Source: CAVQRC01 sp963715045 (GTDB lineage: Bacteria > Planctomycetota > Planctomycetia > Pirellulales > Lacipirellulaceae). Taken from it: a DNA stretch of 64,000 bases. The notes under the pieces were generated by a model. It had not been told where the DNA came from and searched no databases. It worked only from the letters and a program-made list of their open reading frames with translations. Positions 1 to 9,471 of this stretch are shown one piece after another. The translations under genes and the position numbers were made by a program. The stretch covers positions 1 through 64,000 of the forward strand of contig CAVQRC010000039.1 in NCBI GenBank assembly GCA_963715045.1, in the 5' to 3' direction. Numbering within the stretch: the first letter of the stretch is position 1; every line of letters starts with the position of its first letter.

Positions 1-760
1 GGGGTGTCGACTCGGCCGGGTTCTCCAGGCGGGGCCACTCGACGGCCGGCCGCAGAAACAATTCCGCGATACCGCGGGCAGGCGGCAGCTGGCGGACGGG
101 TCGGTGGGCCCACACAATCGACAGCGGAACGAAGATCGTTCGCGACCAGGCGCTCATTCGATAGATGTGGACGGGAAACCAGGTCGGCAGCAACACCATT
201 TCGGGTGGGACGGCGGGGCACAGGCGGTAGTCGATTTGATCGAGCAAGGCCAGGAAGAATCGTGTGAAACTGTTCACGCGATCGGCGCCGCCTGCTTTGC
301 GAATCGCGCGGCGGGCCCGCGTCAACGGCTCGGAGTCAGGATCTTCCCCGATCAGCTTCAAGGCGAAGTAGGCCTTCACGCTGGCACTGACGTCGAGCGG
401 TCCATCAGGGACTTGCGCCCAACCGCCGCCGGCGCGTTGCGTGACCAACAGCCGCCGGCCCAGGCGTCGTGCGAGGGGATCTTGTTCCCGACCCAGGTAA
501 CCGAGCAAGAGGATGAACTCGCTTTGCAGAATCGAGTCGCCTTCGAGCTCTCCGACCCAGTATCCTTGCTGGTACTGAGTGGCGGTGAGAAGCCGCGTGG
601 TGTGCTCTACGGCCAGCGAAGCGAGATGATCGAGGGAGCACTCTGCCGACGACCCAACGGCGTCGGCGACAGGCGCGTTGGACCGCAGTCTGGGAGTGGC
701 GTGTTGGAGCGTGGCGGGGTTGGGATTGGGGGGGGTGGCTGGTCCGGGTTGTTCCGTCAT
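1..760 (-). CDS. shc: squalene-hopene cyclase, N-terminal part (runs off the left edge)
   Basis: About 253 N-terminal codons are present, from an ATG at 760; the C-terminal part lies outside the window. The family cyclises squalene to hopene, giving the hopanoids that rigidify bacterial membranes; it is a monotopic membrane enzyme. Visible support is the N-terminal QW-type segment with GYWVGELEGDSILQSEF at about residues 65-80, followed by a helical run (QRAGGGWAQVPDGPLDVSASVKAY) quoted here only in outline: a second GGW repeat and the DVSASVKAYFALKL helix typical of the alpha/alpha barrel. The catalytic DxDD motif would be in the missing part. The start follows the end of the GT39-like gene by 45 bases on the same strand, so the two are probably co-transcribed. 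Identification rests on the motif pattern seen by eye. Confidence 0.88.
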   Translation of the reverse strand, partial: MTEQPGPATPPNPNPATLQHATPRLRSNAPVADAVGSSAECSLDHLASLAVEHTTRLLTATQYQQGYWVGELEGDSILQSEFILLLGYLGREQDPLARRLGRRLLVTQRAGGGWAQVPDGPLDVSASVKAYFALKLIGEDPDSEPLTRARRAIRKAGGADRVNSFTRFFLALLDQIDYRLCPAVPPEMVLLPTWFPVHIYRMSAWSRTIFVPLSIVWAHRPVRQLPPARGIAELFLRPAVEWPRLENPAESTP

Positions 761-805
761 CGTCGATCCTTCTGTGCCGCCGCGCGTGCCCTGAAAGCCC
801 TGGCC

Positions 806-3157
806 TCACTCCCGCTGGACCACACGGTACCGTGTAATCGCTTCGTTGGCCACGGTCGGATCCACGATCTCGAGGATTCCGTCGGCGACGAGTCGATCGA
901 ACAACGCGGGCCGGATCAACCCGGAGCGGTCGAATCCTCGGTCGTAGGTATTCCGGTAACGGGCGATCTCGGGCCAATGGACGACGATCGTTTGGATCGA
1001 CCGCCGCGCGAGTTGGTCGCGAAGGCGGTTTCGCTGCTCTTCCCAGCTTCCTTCGCCCAGCCACTGGCGGAGGAGCCAGGGATCGAAAACCGTGTTGTAG
1101 TAGACCGGCATCTCGAAGTCGAACACTTCGGCGTCGCCGACGCTGAGAATCGGTCGGTCGTGCGGCAACTGGTCATTCAATTCGGCACGCCAGGGACGAA
1201 TTCGCTCCGGGGCGGCTCGCAGCCAGTTGTAGGACGCGAGGTACCGCGAGTATCCGTGAACACCGAGCGGGGTCGCCGCGAGGAGGCTGCTGATCAGCAG
1301 CCAACCCACGATGGCTGCCGTCGTGGCTCTCCGCCACCAGACGGCCGCGCTAACGTTCGCACCCAGGCCACCGAGCACGGCGACGACCGGCAACAGCGGG
1401 ACCCAGAAGCGATCGATGCGATGGGTCAGTAACCACCACAGGGAGAGGAACGTCAAACAATACAAAGCCAGCACGAGCACCGCTTGCCGGCACCGAACCG
1501 ACACGATGGCCGTGATCGCGAACGCAACCAGCAGCGGGCTCTGGGAAGGGCTTCTCCAAGCGAAATCAGCGATCCGGGCGAGCAGGTCGTGGAGTTCATA
1601 GTTGGGAGGGGAGTGTGCGCGGTGCCATTGCTCGGCGAACCGCGGCGGGCGATCGTCGACTGGCAGGACCTCGGTCAACAGTGGGTAAACCGGATTGCCT
1701 GTGGCGATCGTATTCTTGATCAACCACGGGCTGCAGGCGAGGAATGCCGCAAGGCCGTAAGTGGCTATCGCGGCCACTGCCGTTTTCCAGTTGGCCGCCC
1801 TGCCCCGCACCCAGCCGATTCCGATCGCGACCGGAACCACGACCATCGCCAGGGCCGGATACTTGACGCTTACGGCGGCACCCGTCTGGAAGCCGGCCAT
1901 GATCAACGCGGCGGGTGCTTTCGAGCCGCTATCGGTTCGCCGCAGGTAGACGTGAATCGCGAGCAGCGTGAGGACCAGATGGAATGCGTAGGCGTTTTCG
2001 TTCAGTCCCCGGTTGGCGACGCGAAGCACCCAGGGTGTCGAGAGGTACAGAGCGGTTGCGAACCAGGCGGCGCGACTGCCGGCCAGGCGGCGGGTGAAGG
2101 CAAATACGGCGGTGGCGGCGAACAAGGCATACAACGCCAGGATCGTCTTGCCGACGAGGCTCCCAAGCCACCAGTCGTTGAGAATCATCGAGCCCGCGAT
2201 CGCGAACATCTCGCTTCCCAGCGGCATGTTCGCGTACACGTTGTGCGGCAAATACGAGATCGTGCCGGCGAGAAAAAACTCCTTGGGAGCCTGCAAGTGG
2301 TATTCGCGAACATCAAAGTCGATTGGCGGTAGCAGGCCGCCCAGAAGAATCACCGCCACCAGTGGCAGCCCGCAGATCACGATCGGAATCACTTGCTCCG
2401 GGGTGGCTCGATCCGCGGCCGGAAAGGGCAGAGCATGGCCCTGTTGAGGATCCGAAATTCCTCGGAACACCTTCTTGCGGCGATCCCGTGCCGCCAACAC
2501 GATCACTGCCCCGGCGACCAGCACGCCGATTGCAGGCGGCATCCATCGCGTATGCAGCCCGCTGCAGAGTCCAATCAGCAAGATGATCAAGGAAAGCCCC
2601 TGCAGGCCCCCGCCGAGGGCCATCACGAAGTCCGTCAGCGGGTCGCACCGCGGCCAGCCGATGCCGCGCAAGACGAGACTCCCCAGGCCCCAGGCGACCA
2701 GCAGAATCGCGAGCATGGCCGCGACGACCGGCCATCGATCCAGGCCACCCGGTTGTCCGTCGTCGCCGACCCAGCTTGCCGCCACCTCGTCTGGCAGCAT
2801 CAACGTCACGAACAAGAGTTTTCCCAGCACCTCGATCCTGGGGGCCGAAGGCGTGTGGTCGCCGAAGAGTGTGGCGACGATCTCGCCTTCCTGCGGCGCC
2901 GAGAGAAACAGCGTCAACAGCCCGACCACGGCCACGATCCCGAAAGTTGCGGCCCGCGAGGATCGAGACTCGCCAGCGGTGGCGAGAGCCTTTCGCGAGG
3001 CAGTCCGGCGGCGGGAATGGGGTGTGGCCAATGGCTTTTCGTCGGGGAATTGCCCGCTTGTGGTTGAGTGGGGGCCAACGTGCCCTGACGACTCAGGCAC
3101 CCGACCCGCTGGAAACTTCGAACAATCCAGTAGAATACGTCCGAGGCACCGCGGCAT
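806..3157 (-). CDS. polytopic membrane protein, GT39/PMT-like glycosyltransferase
   Basis: About 783 residues from the ATG at 3157; the reading frame stays open to a TTG at 3223, and the true start could also lie downstream, since roughly 70 polar residues precede the first membrane helix. There are about 12 hydrophobic segments. After a first group of helices comes an acidic loop containing DFDVREYHLQ, which fits the D-E catalytic loop of GT39 (ArnT/PMT-type) enzymes that use lipid-linked sugars on the outer face of the inner membrane. A hydrophilic C-terminal domain of about 140 residues follows the last helix. Donor and acceptor cannot be told. It lies directly upstream of shc, so a role in modifying a membrane lipid or wall polymer is possible, but this is inference from position only. 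Confidence 0.6.
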   Translation of the reverse strand: MPRCLGRILLDCSKFPAGRVPESSGHVGPHSTTSGQFPDEKPLATPHSRRRTASRKALATAGESRSSRAATFGIVAVVGLLTLFLSAPQEGEIVATLFGDHTPSAPRIEVLGKLLFVTLMLPDEVAASWVGDDGQPGGLDRWPVVAAMLAILLVAWGLGSLVLRGIGWPRCDPLTDFVMALGGGLQGLSLIILLIGLCSGLHTRWMPPAIGVLVAGAVIVLAARDRRKKVFRGISDPQQGHALPFPAADRATPEQVIPIVICGLPLVAVILLGGLLPPIDFDVREYHLQAPKEFFLAGTISYLPHNVYANMPLGSEMFAIAGSMILNDWWLGSLVGKTILALYALFAATAVFAFTRRLAGSRAAWFATALYLSTPWVLRVANRGLNENAYAFHLVLTLLAIHVYLRRTDSGSKAPAALIMAGFQTGAAVSVKYPALAMVVVPVAIGIGWVRGRAANWKTAVAAIATYGLAAFLACSPWLIKNTIATGNPVYPLLTEVLPVDDRPPRFAEQWHRAHSPPNYELHDLLARIADFAWRSPSQSPLLVAFAITAIVSVRCRQAVLVLALYCLTFLSLWWLLTHRIDRFWVPLLPVVAVLGGLGANVSAAVWWRRATTAAIVGWLLISSLLAATPLGVHGYSRYLASYNWLRAAPERIRPWRAELNDQLPHDRPILSVGDAEVFDFEMPVYYNTVFDPWLLRQWLGEGSWEEQRNRLRDQLARRSIQTIVVHWPEIARYRNTYDRGFDRSGLIRPALFDRLVADGILEIVDPTVANEAITRYRVVQRE

Positions 3158-3258
3158 CGTCCGCTCTATTCTCGGAACACGACAGCGATCGGGATTCGCC
3201 CTCGATGGTAAGGCATCCGCCAATCTCCTGCCAACGTCGTGAACGCCCGCGCGCCCGT

Positions 3259-5736
3259 ATGTTCGTCCGCGGCGTGCTGCTGCCGATCATTCTTGCCGCG
3301 CTGTTCGTCTCGATCACCTCTGCCGGTTGCGGTGGCTGTCGTAAAGACCCGGCCGCTCAGGCGAAAGAAGACGAAGAGCAACGCAAGAAAGACGACGAAG
3401 AGCAACGCAAACGCGAGCAGAAGCCCATCTCGATCGGTAATCTCGAGGTGCAGCCGCGAGGCGCGAATCGGGTAGAAGCGTTCGTCAAGCCGGGCCACTG
3501 GTCGAGCGTGACTCAGGAAATGCGGGCGAACCTCGACGACTTTGTGGGCGGCGTGAACGTCACCGTGGTCCAGAACGGCCGGCCGCTGATGCTGGATGGG
3601 ACTCCGTTCTGGATGACGATGTCCCGGCCCATCCAACTGACCAAGGGTCGTGCCAAGAATATCGAGTCGATGTTCTTCGTGCCGCCCACGGACCTTCTCA
3701 AGGTGACGGTCGAGCGGGAACTTCGCAGTCGCGGGGCGGGTGGAACGTATCGCGACTCGACCGGCCAATGCCGCCTGATGAAGAGCTTTCAATACTACTT
3801 CGTCGTGATTTCCGATGAGCCGCGGTATACGAGCCGCCTGCAGGTTCTCGACTCGATCGACCCGCCGTACGATGACAACCGCGGAGATCAAATGCGGCAT
3901 TATCGGATTGTGGAACCGTCTACCGCAAAGCGGATTCCGTTACATCCCAACCCGCTCACCTGGACCAGCATCGCCTATATCCTGTGGGACGGGGTCTCTG
4001 CGGATCGACTCACCGAAGAGCAGCAGGCGGCGTTGGTGGACTGGCTGCACTGGGGCGGGCAGTTGATCATCAGCGGTCCCGACTCTCTGGATACCCTGGG
4101 GGGCAGCTTTCTGGGCCCGTATTTGCCCGCCCGCTCCGCTGGGGTTGGCGAGATTACGGCAGCGGATGTCGAGCCGCTGAGCCGATCGTGGACTCTGGAC
4201 CCTGCGGGCCAGCGGCTGCAAATCGATCCCGCCTGGTCGGGCGTCAAGCTCGAGGTCGCGGGACGTGGCAAGTTTACGCCGGGAACCGGTGAGCTTGTCG
4301 CCGAAGGACGGGTGGGCCGCGGCCGGATCGCGATCACGGCGTTTCGCCTCGATCAGGACGCGCTGTTGACGTGGAGCGGCTTCGACAACTTTTTCAACGG
4401 GTGCCTGCTGGGTCGTCCGGCCAGGAGGTGGTCGACGTCGGCCGATGGGGAATTGGGGTCGCAACTGAATTGGGCAGGCCCGAACGAGAGTCGTCGTCTC
4501 GATGCCCGGCTGATTTCCAAACTCCGCTACTTTACTCGGGACGAGGGAATCGACACCAACTGGACCGAAGCACCGACTGAGGACGTGCTGGGTGGCAGGG
4601 GGCTGGGTGGAATGGGGATGGGTGGAATGGGGATGGGTGGGGGCGTCGACATGGGGGAGGACGAAGAGCTGCAGTTCTCGAACTGGAAGCCGCCCCAATC
4701 ACGGGGTGGCCGGGCAGGGATCGCTGCCTGGAACGACTACAGCGAGGCGGCCAACCGGGCCCGCGGAGCGTTGCGGGTGGCGGCCGGGGTGACCGTTCCG
4801 GGAGCCCGCTTCGTGCTCGCCGCACTGGCCGTGTACCTGTTCGTGCTGGTGCCCATGAACTGGATGTTCTTTCATGCCCTCGGTCGCATCGAATGGGCGT
4901 GGATTGCCGCACCGCTGATCGCCCTGGCAGGAACCTTGATGGTCGTCTGGCAAGCCCAGCTCGATATCGGATTCGTTCGCGCCCAGACCGAAATCGCCGT
5001 TCTCGAAGTCCAATGCGGTCACCCCCGTGGCCATCTCACCCGCTACACGGCGATCTACAGTTCTCTCGGAACCACCTACGACTTCAAGTTTGACGACCTC
5101 ACCGCGCTGGCCGCCCCGTTTCCGACGGTGGACAACGGAACGCTGTTGCCTGGCCAGTCCGAGTCGGCGTTGCGATTCGTACGCCACCAGGATGTGCAGC
5201 TCAAAGATCTGCCGGTCACCTCGAGCTCGACTCGGATGGTGCACAGTGAGCAGATGTTCGACCTCGGAGGCCCGATTCGGCTGGGGATGTCATCGCTCAA
5301 GGTGCCTCAGCTCGAAAATCTTTCGACGTACGAATTGCAGGAAGCGGTGATCGTGCGGCGGCCCGACGCGGCATCCAAACTCGAAGGCTGCTGGATTGGC
5401 CGCCTCGGCTCGCGGGCGTCGGCGACGGTTGCGTTCACGCCCGTCGCTGGAAACGATCCGTTTCGAGAGCGACGACGCGAGGTCGGCACGGAGCAGCACT
5501 TGGACCTCGGTCGCCTGCAGGAGCTCGCGCTTTCTGCGGACTACCTGGTTCCCGGCGAGACGCGGCTGGTCGCCAGGGTCGATGTGCCCCTGCCGGGGAT
5601 CACCGTGACCCCCAAGGCTTCGCAGCAGAAGAGCGCCGTTCTGGTCGTCGCCCATCTCGACTACGGTGAGCTGTCTGGACCGGCAGGCGACTTGGACGCC
5701 AGGCCGGTCGATCGGCCTCGAACTCGATCCGAATGA
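3259..5736 (+). CDS. large lipoprotein with glutamine-amidotransferase-like domain, partner of ABC ATPase
   Basis: 825 residues from ATG 3259, chosen because it gives a clean lipoprotein signal: hydrophobic segment then lipobox TSAGC with Cys24. An in-frame ATG at 3205 would add 18 polar residues. The lipobox is followed by a highly charged K/D/E/R stretch (about residues 34-55). The middle contains a WLHWGGQLIISGPDS segment resembling the class I amidotransferase-like fold seen in gliding-motility type ABC accessory proteins (GldG/DUF4350 group). A Gly-Met repeat (nt 4601-4650) precedes two transmembrane helices near residues 515-575, and the rest is a beta-rich domain. The ABC ATPase gene begins 120 bases downstream on the same strand. 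Function is not established; an accessory protein of an export ABC system is the likeliest reading. Confidence 0.55.
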   Translation: MFVRGVLLPIILAALFVSITSAGCGGCRKDPAAQAKEDEEQRKKDDEEQRKREQKPISIGNLEVQPRGANRVEAFVKPGHWSSVTQEMRANLDDFVGGVNVTVVQNGRPLMLDGTPFWMTMSRPIQLTKGRAKNIESMFFVPPTDLLKVTVERELRSRGAGGTYRDSTGQCRLMKSFQYYFVVISDEPRYTSRLQVLDSIDPPYDDNRGDQMRHYRIVEPSTAKRIPLHPNPLTWTSIAYILWDGVSADRLTEEQQAALVDWLHWGGQLIISGPDSLDTLGGSFLGPYLPARSAGVGEITAADVEPLSRSWTLDPAGQRLQIDPAWSGVKLEVAGRGKFTPGTGELVAEGRVGRGRIAITAFRLDQDALLTWSGFDNFFNGCLLGRPARRWSTSADGELGSQLNWAGPNESRRLDARLISKLRYFTRDEGIDTNWTEAPTEDVLGGRGLGGMGMGGMGMGGGVDMGEDEELQFSNWKPPQSRGGRAGIAAWNDYSEAANRARGALRVAAGVTVPGARFVLAALAVYLFVLVPMNWMFFHALGRIEWAWIAAPLIALAGTLMVVWQAQLDIGFVRAQTEIAVLEVQCGHPRGHLTRYTAIYSSLGTTYDFKFDDLTALAAPFPTVDNGTLLPGQSESALRFVRHQDVQLKDLPVTSSSTRMVHSEQMFDLGGPIRLGMSSLKVPQLENLSTYELQEAVIVRRPDAASKLEGCWIGRLGSRASATVAFTPVAGNDPFRERRREVGTEQHLDLGRLQELALSADYLVPGETRLVARVDVPLPGITVTPKASQQKSAVLVVAHLDYGELSGPAGDLDARPVDRPRTRSE

Positions 5737-5856
5737 CTTCGTCGATAGACCGCCTTTCAAAATCCGATTTCAGGCCTCCCACGGCCGGGAGACAAGGTCG
5801 TAGAAACACGTTTTGCAACGGCTTTTAGTACTTTCAGGATCCAGGCGACCTTGCGA

Positions 5857-6783
5857 ATGATTGAGATCAAGCACTTCGGTAAACGCTACGGCGACTTTGT
5901 CGCGGTCGCGAATCTGAACCTGAAGATCGAAGCGGGGGAGATGTTCGGGTTTATCGGTCCCAACGGCGCGGGGAAGAGTACCACGATCCGATTTCTGGCC
6001 ACGCTGCTGAAAGCGACGCACGGTGAAGCCATGGTCAATGGCTGCAGCGTGACGCTCGACCCGATTGGCGTGCGGCGGAGCGTGGGCTACATGCCGGACG
6101 CATTCGGGGTCTACGACGGCATGAAGGTCTGGGAGTTTCTCGACTTCTTTGCCGTCGCCTACCAAATCCCCCGTGCGGGTCGAAAGCAGGTGATTGGAGA
6201 CGTCCTCGAGCTGCTCGACCTGACTCACAAGCGCGACGACTTCGTGAACGGTTTGTCGCGAGGTATGAAACAGCGATTGTGCCTGGCGAAGACGCTGGTT
6301 CACGATCCGCCAGTGCTGATCCTCGACGAGCCGGCCAGCGGCCTGGATCCGCGGGCGCGACTCGAAGTCAAAGCGTTGCTCAAGGAACTTCGCAAGATGG
6401 GTAAGACCATCTTGATTTCGAGCCACATTCTGACCGAGCTCGCGGATTGCTGTACATCGATCGGGATCATCGAACGCGGGCAGCTCTTGATGCACGGACC
6501 GATCGACCAGGTCTACCGTCAGATACGCGGCAATCGGCGGATTCAGATTCGCTTCGCGGCGAATCCCGAACAGGGCGTGAGTCTGGTTCGCAGCAATCCT
6601 CACGTGCTCAATACGGAGATCGAAGAAGCGGGCTGCACGGTCGAACTCGAGGGGGGAGACGTCGAGGTCCAGCAGTTGCTGAGACAGCTCGTGGCACAGA
6701 AGACCGGAGTCGTATCGTTCGCCGACAAGGAGCCGACGTTGGAAGACGTGTTCATGACGGTGACGAAGGGGATTGTGGGGTAG
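5857..6783 (+). CDS. ABC transporter ATP-binding protein
   Basis: 308 residues from ATG 5857 (a TTG two codons earlier is an alternative). All ATPase motifs are visible: Walker A GPNGAGKST, signature LSRGMKQRL, Walker B LILDEPASGLD and the H-loop ISSHIL. The layout, with about 220 residues of ATPase and an 80-residue C-terminal tail, fits the ABC-2/CcmA type of export ATPase. No ABC-2 permease lies next to it: a methyltransferase follows. The upstream lipoprotein with membrane helices may supply part of the membrane component, or the permease is encoded elsewhere. The transported substrate cannot be inferred. Confidence 0.9.
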   Translation: MIEIKHFGKRYGDFVAVANLNLKIEAGEMFGFIGPNGAGKSTTIRFLATLLKATHGEAMVNGCSVTLDPIGVRRSVGYMPDAFGVYDGMKVWEFLDFFAVAYQIPRAGRKQVIGDVLELLDLTHKRDDFVNGLSRGMKQRLCLAKTLVHDPPVLILDEPASGLDPRARLEVKALLKELRKMGKTILISSHILTELADCCTSIGIIERGQLLMHGPIDQVYRQIRGNRRIQIRFAANPEQGVSLVRSNPHVLNTEIEEAGCTVELEGGDVEVQQLLRQLVAQKTGVVSFADKEPTLEDVFMTVTKGIVG

Positions 6784-6901
6784 GGCTTGTGCCTAAATTG
6801 CTCTCGCCTTGAACCGGGTCTGGCCCCTACAATCCGGCCCCGCTGGCGGCGACCGGATCTCTGCCCCAGCGTCACCATGCACGCCCTCGGGACGTCCGTA
6901 G

Positions 6902-7876
6902 ATGCTGCTTGAACGAAACGAATTGCTGGATCTCTTCGTCTGCCCTCGGACGGGTGCCGCCCTGGCGGATACGGACGATGGCAAGCAACTCGTCTGCCAG
7001 CCTGAGCCCCCTCTCGCGTCCGATCCCCCTCTCGCGTACGAAGTCGTCGACCGGTATCCCGTTCTGGTCGATTTTTCGCAAAGCGTGTTGCGGCGCGAAT
7101 CGCTGCTGTCGACCGGTGCCGCCTCGGTGGTTCCCCGCCGTCAGGGAAGTCTCCGCGGATTGTGCAAGCGGATCGTATCGCCTCCGAAGCGAACGACGGC
7201 TCGAAACGTGGAGCGGATGGCGGCCGACTTGAACGCGAGTGGAATGATTCGTCCGCGGGTCCTGGTCGTGGGAGGCGGAACGATCGGCCAGGGGATGGCG
7301 CCGCTGTACGCCTCACCCTCGATCGAGGTTGTCGCGTTCGACATCTATGCGTCACCCTGCGTGCAGTTCGTAGCCGACGCGCACCAGATTCCGATTCGCG
7401 ACGCCAGCATGGATGGCGTCGTGGTGCAAGCCGTTCTGGAACACGTACTGGACCCGCAGCGGGTCGTTGCCGAGATCCATCGCGTGCTCAAGCCGGGTGG
7501 AATCGTGTATGCCGAGACGCCGTTTCTGCAGCAGGTCCACGAAGGTCCGTACGACTTCACGCGATTCACCGAAAGCGGCCACCGCTACCTGTTCAAACAT
7601 TTCGATCTGATCGCGTCGGGCGCGAGTGCCGGACCGGGTACACAGATGCTGTGGACGATCGATTATTTTGTTCGCAGCCTGTTCCGATCCAGGTGGATGG
7701 GCAAGCTGGCCAAGGCGGCCTGCTTCTGGGTGCAGTACGCTGACCTGTTGATCCCCGAGGCCTACCATGTCGACAGCGCAGCAGGTGTGTACTTCATGGG
7801 TCGTAAGTCGACGACGACGGCCACGCCGGCCGAGATCGTGGCCCATTATCGGGGTGCCCAGACTCGAGCAGCCTGA
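6902..7876 (+). CDS. SAM-dependent methyltransferase with Trm112-like N-terminus
   Basis: 324 residues from ATG 6902. The first 60 residues (LLDLFVCPRTGAAL...YPVLVDF) resemble a Trm112-like zinc-ribbon leader, although only one cysteine pair element is clear. The class I methyltransferase domain follows: motif I VLVVGGGTIGQGM (a variant of the glycine-rich loop), acidic residue in VVAFDIYAS, then the Methyltransf_11-type segment EHVLDPQRVVAEIHRVLKPGG. The C-terminal portion with HEGPYDFTRFTESGHRYLF is typical of methyltransferases in surface-glycan loci. It converges with the next gene, with only two bases between the two stops. Substrate unknown. Confidence 0.78.
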   Translation: MLLERNELLDLFVCPRTGAALADTDDGKQLVCQPEPPLASDPPLAYEVVDRYPVLVDFSQSVLRRESLLSTGAASVVPRRQGSLRGLCKRIVSPPKRTTARNVERMAADLNASGMIRPRVLVVGGGTIGQGMAPLYASPSIEVVAFDIYASPCVQFVADAHQIPIRDASMDGVVVQAVLEHVLDPQRVVAEIHRVLKPGGIVYAETPFLQQVHEGPYDFTRFTESGHRYLFKHFDLIASGASAGPGTQMLWTIDYFVRSLFRSRWMGKLAKAACFWVQYADLLIPEAYHVDSAAGVYFMGRKSTTTATPAEIVAHYRGAQTRAA

Positions 7877-7878
7877 GC

Positions 7879-8409
7879 TCAGAAGATGACCTGAGGTTCT
7901 TGACCTTCGTCGCGGGCTTCCCATTCGCGACGGATTTCGCCCAGCCCATAGACACAGAGTTCGAACTGCTCGCTCAAACGTTGGAGCACCTCTGAGGGGG
8001 CAAGTTGCCGCTCGGCGGGAATGGTGCTCGCAATGTAATACGCCCGCTTGCCTTGACTGGGGTAGTCGATGAGGGCGTCTTTGCGTCCGGCGCTCCGCAT
8101 CCGTTCGGCGACTTCGGGATACACGCCCGACCAGAACAGAGTGAAATCACCGATGTGTCGATGGATCTGCCGGGCCGCCTCGCCGCGGCGGAACTGCGCT
8201 TCTTGCAGCAGATCGGCCACCTGGTCCAGCTTTCGCCCGGTCGGATTGCGAATGGAGTAGATCTGATCCGAATGCACGAATCGCAGCAGCAGGCTGCTGA
8301 GGTAGTCGAGCAAGGGGGGGTCGACGACGCCCAGCCGCGTCTGAAATACGAACTCGGTCACCCCCGTGAAGAACCGGCGCAGGGTATCGCGTCGAGGATC
8401 CGATTGCAT
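7879..8409 (-). CDS. conserved protein of unknown function
   Basis: 176 residues from ATG 8409, chosen over longer upstream starts because a strong ribosome-binding site GGAGG lies six bases before it. The protein is soluble, without signal peptide or membrane helix, rich in Arg/Leu helices, with motifs TEFVFQTRLGVVDPPL and GDFTLFWSGVYPE. I do not recognise a named domain; similar proteins are, as far as I recall, conserved hypotheticals of planctomycetes. It stands alone on its strand, upstream of nothing obvious, convergent with the methyltransferase gene and separated from trpA by 243 bases that hold nothing I can name. Confidence 0.7.
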   Translation of the reverse strand: MQSDPRRDTLRRFFTGVTEFVFQTRLGVVDPPLLDYLSSLLLRFVHSDQIYSIRNPTGRKLDQVADLLQEAQFRRGEAARQIHRHIGDFTLFWSGVYPEVAERMRSAGRKDALIDYPSQGKRAYYIASTIPAERQLAPSEVLQRLSEQFELCVYGLGEIRREWEARDEGQEPQVIF

Positions 8410-8652
8410 GTTCGACCTCCTGATTTGGCCGCAACGTTGATTGGGGGAACCCGGAAGAACGACTCCCCACAAATCATGTCGCCAAAGGTCGGTCGCGTGC
8501 GCAACTTACCGCCGCGAGACCCGCTCAATTCTACCTCAGGATTTCTTTCAGGGTCAAGATGAATGGCGATCGGCGAGCGTTCCCAACGCGGTGTGGAAGC
8601 GACCATTTTTCAGGAGATTCCGCGGTCTCAAACCGATCGGCGATGACCGAAA

Positions 8653-9453
8653 CTACGCGGCGGCTGCTTTTAACGCGGCCATAAATACCGCGATGTCCTT
8701 CAGTGCGTCATCTTCACCAGCAGTGGTGGCCTGGGCGATGCGTCGCACGATCGCCGAACCAACGATCAATCCGTCAGCGACCGGAGCGAGGAGTTGAACA
8801 TGCTCGGGTTGGCTGATTCCAAAGCCGATGCAAATCGGCAGCGGAGTTCGCGTTTTGAGCCACGCCACGTTCTCGGCCAGATCAGGCGGCAGCGATGTTC
8901 GCTCGCCTGTGATTCCGGCAACGGATACGTAATACAGAAAGCCGGTGGACGTTTCGGCGATCCGCACAGCCCGATCGCGGGGCGTGGTCGGGGTAACGAG
9001 CTGGATCAGGCTGAAGTCGGCCTGGCGACACTGCTCAACCATCGAGGCGGCTTCTTCGACGGGCAGATCGGGAATGATCGCACCGGCTGCTCCTGCTTGC
9101 TGGGCTGCCTTGATGTAGGCATCGATGCCGTGCCGATAGACAATCGCGTAGCTGACCATCGTGATCACTGGCGGCGCGAGGGTCGGCGTGGTTTCCGCGA
9201 GCATCCGCAGAATGGACTCGAGGCGAATCCCCTGATCGAGGGCCCGGGTGTAAGAGGCCTGAATGACGGGCCCATCAGCGATTGGGTCGCTGTAGGGAAT
9301 CCCAAGTTCGCACAGCGACGCTCCGCTGGCGGCAAGGGTCTCGAGTACCCGCCGCGTGAATGGCAGGGAGGGATCGCCCGCGGTCACGAACGGCATCAGT
9401 GCTTTCTCGCCCCGTTGGCGAAGATCAGCGAACACCTGGTCAACAGCCGACAT
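8653..9453 (-). CDS. trpA: tryptophan synthase alpha subunit
   Basis: 266 residues from ATG 9453 (TTG at 9468 is an alternative). TrpA cleaves indole-3-glycerol phosphate to indole and glyceraldehyde-3-phosphate in the alpha2beta2 tryptophan synthase. The TIM-barrel motifs are clear: ALMPFVTAGDP, the catalytic glutamate in CELGIPYSDP with the second acidic residue in SDPIADGPVIQ, and the phosphate-binding GFGISQPEHV and GLIVGSAIV. It begins 18 bases after the trpB stop, so trpB-trpA form an operon in the usual order. Length is normal. Confidence 0.96.
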   Translation of the reverse strand: MSAVDQVFADLRQRGEKALMPFVTAGDPSLPFTRRVLETLAASGASLCELGIPYSDPIADGPVIQASYTRALDQGIRLESILRMLAETTPTLAPPVITMVSYAIVYRHGIDAYIKAAQQAGAAGAIIPDLPVEEAASMVEQCRQADFSLIQLVTPTTPRDRAVRIAETSTGFLYYVSVAGITGERTSLPPDLAENVAWLKTRTPLPICIGFGISQPEHVQLLAPVADGLIVGSAIVRRIAQATTAGEDDALKDIAVFMAALKAAAA

Positions 9454-9471
9454 AGATCCCAGTCCCAAAAC

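Noticed and set aside
104..1432. A 442-codon plus-strand frame over the shc/GT39 region
   Set aside because: Shadow of two genes on the minus strand; it crosses the gap between them and has low-complexity Arg/Gly composition.
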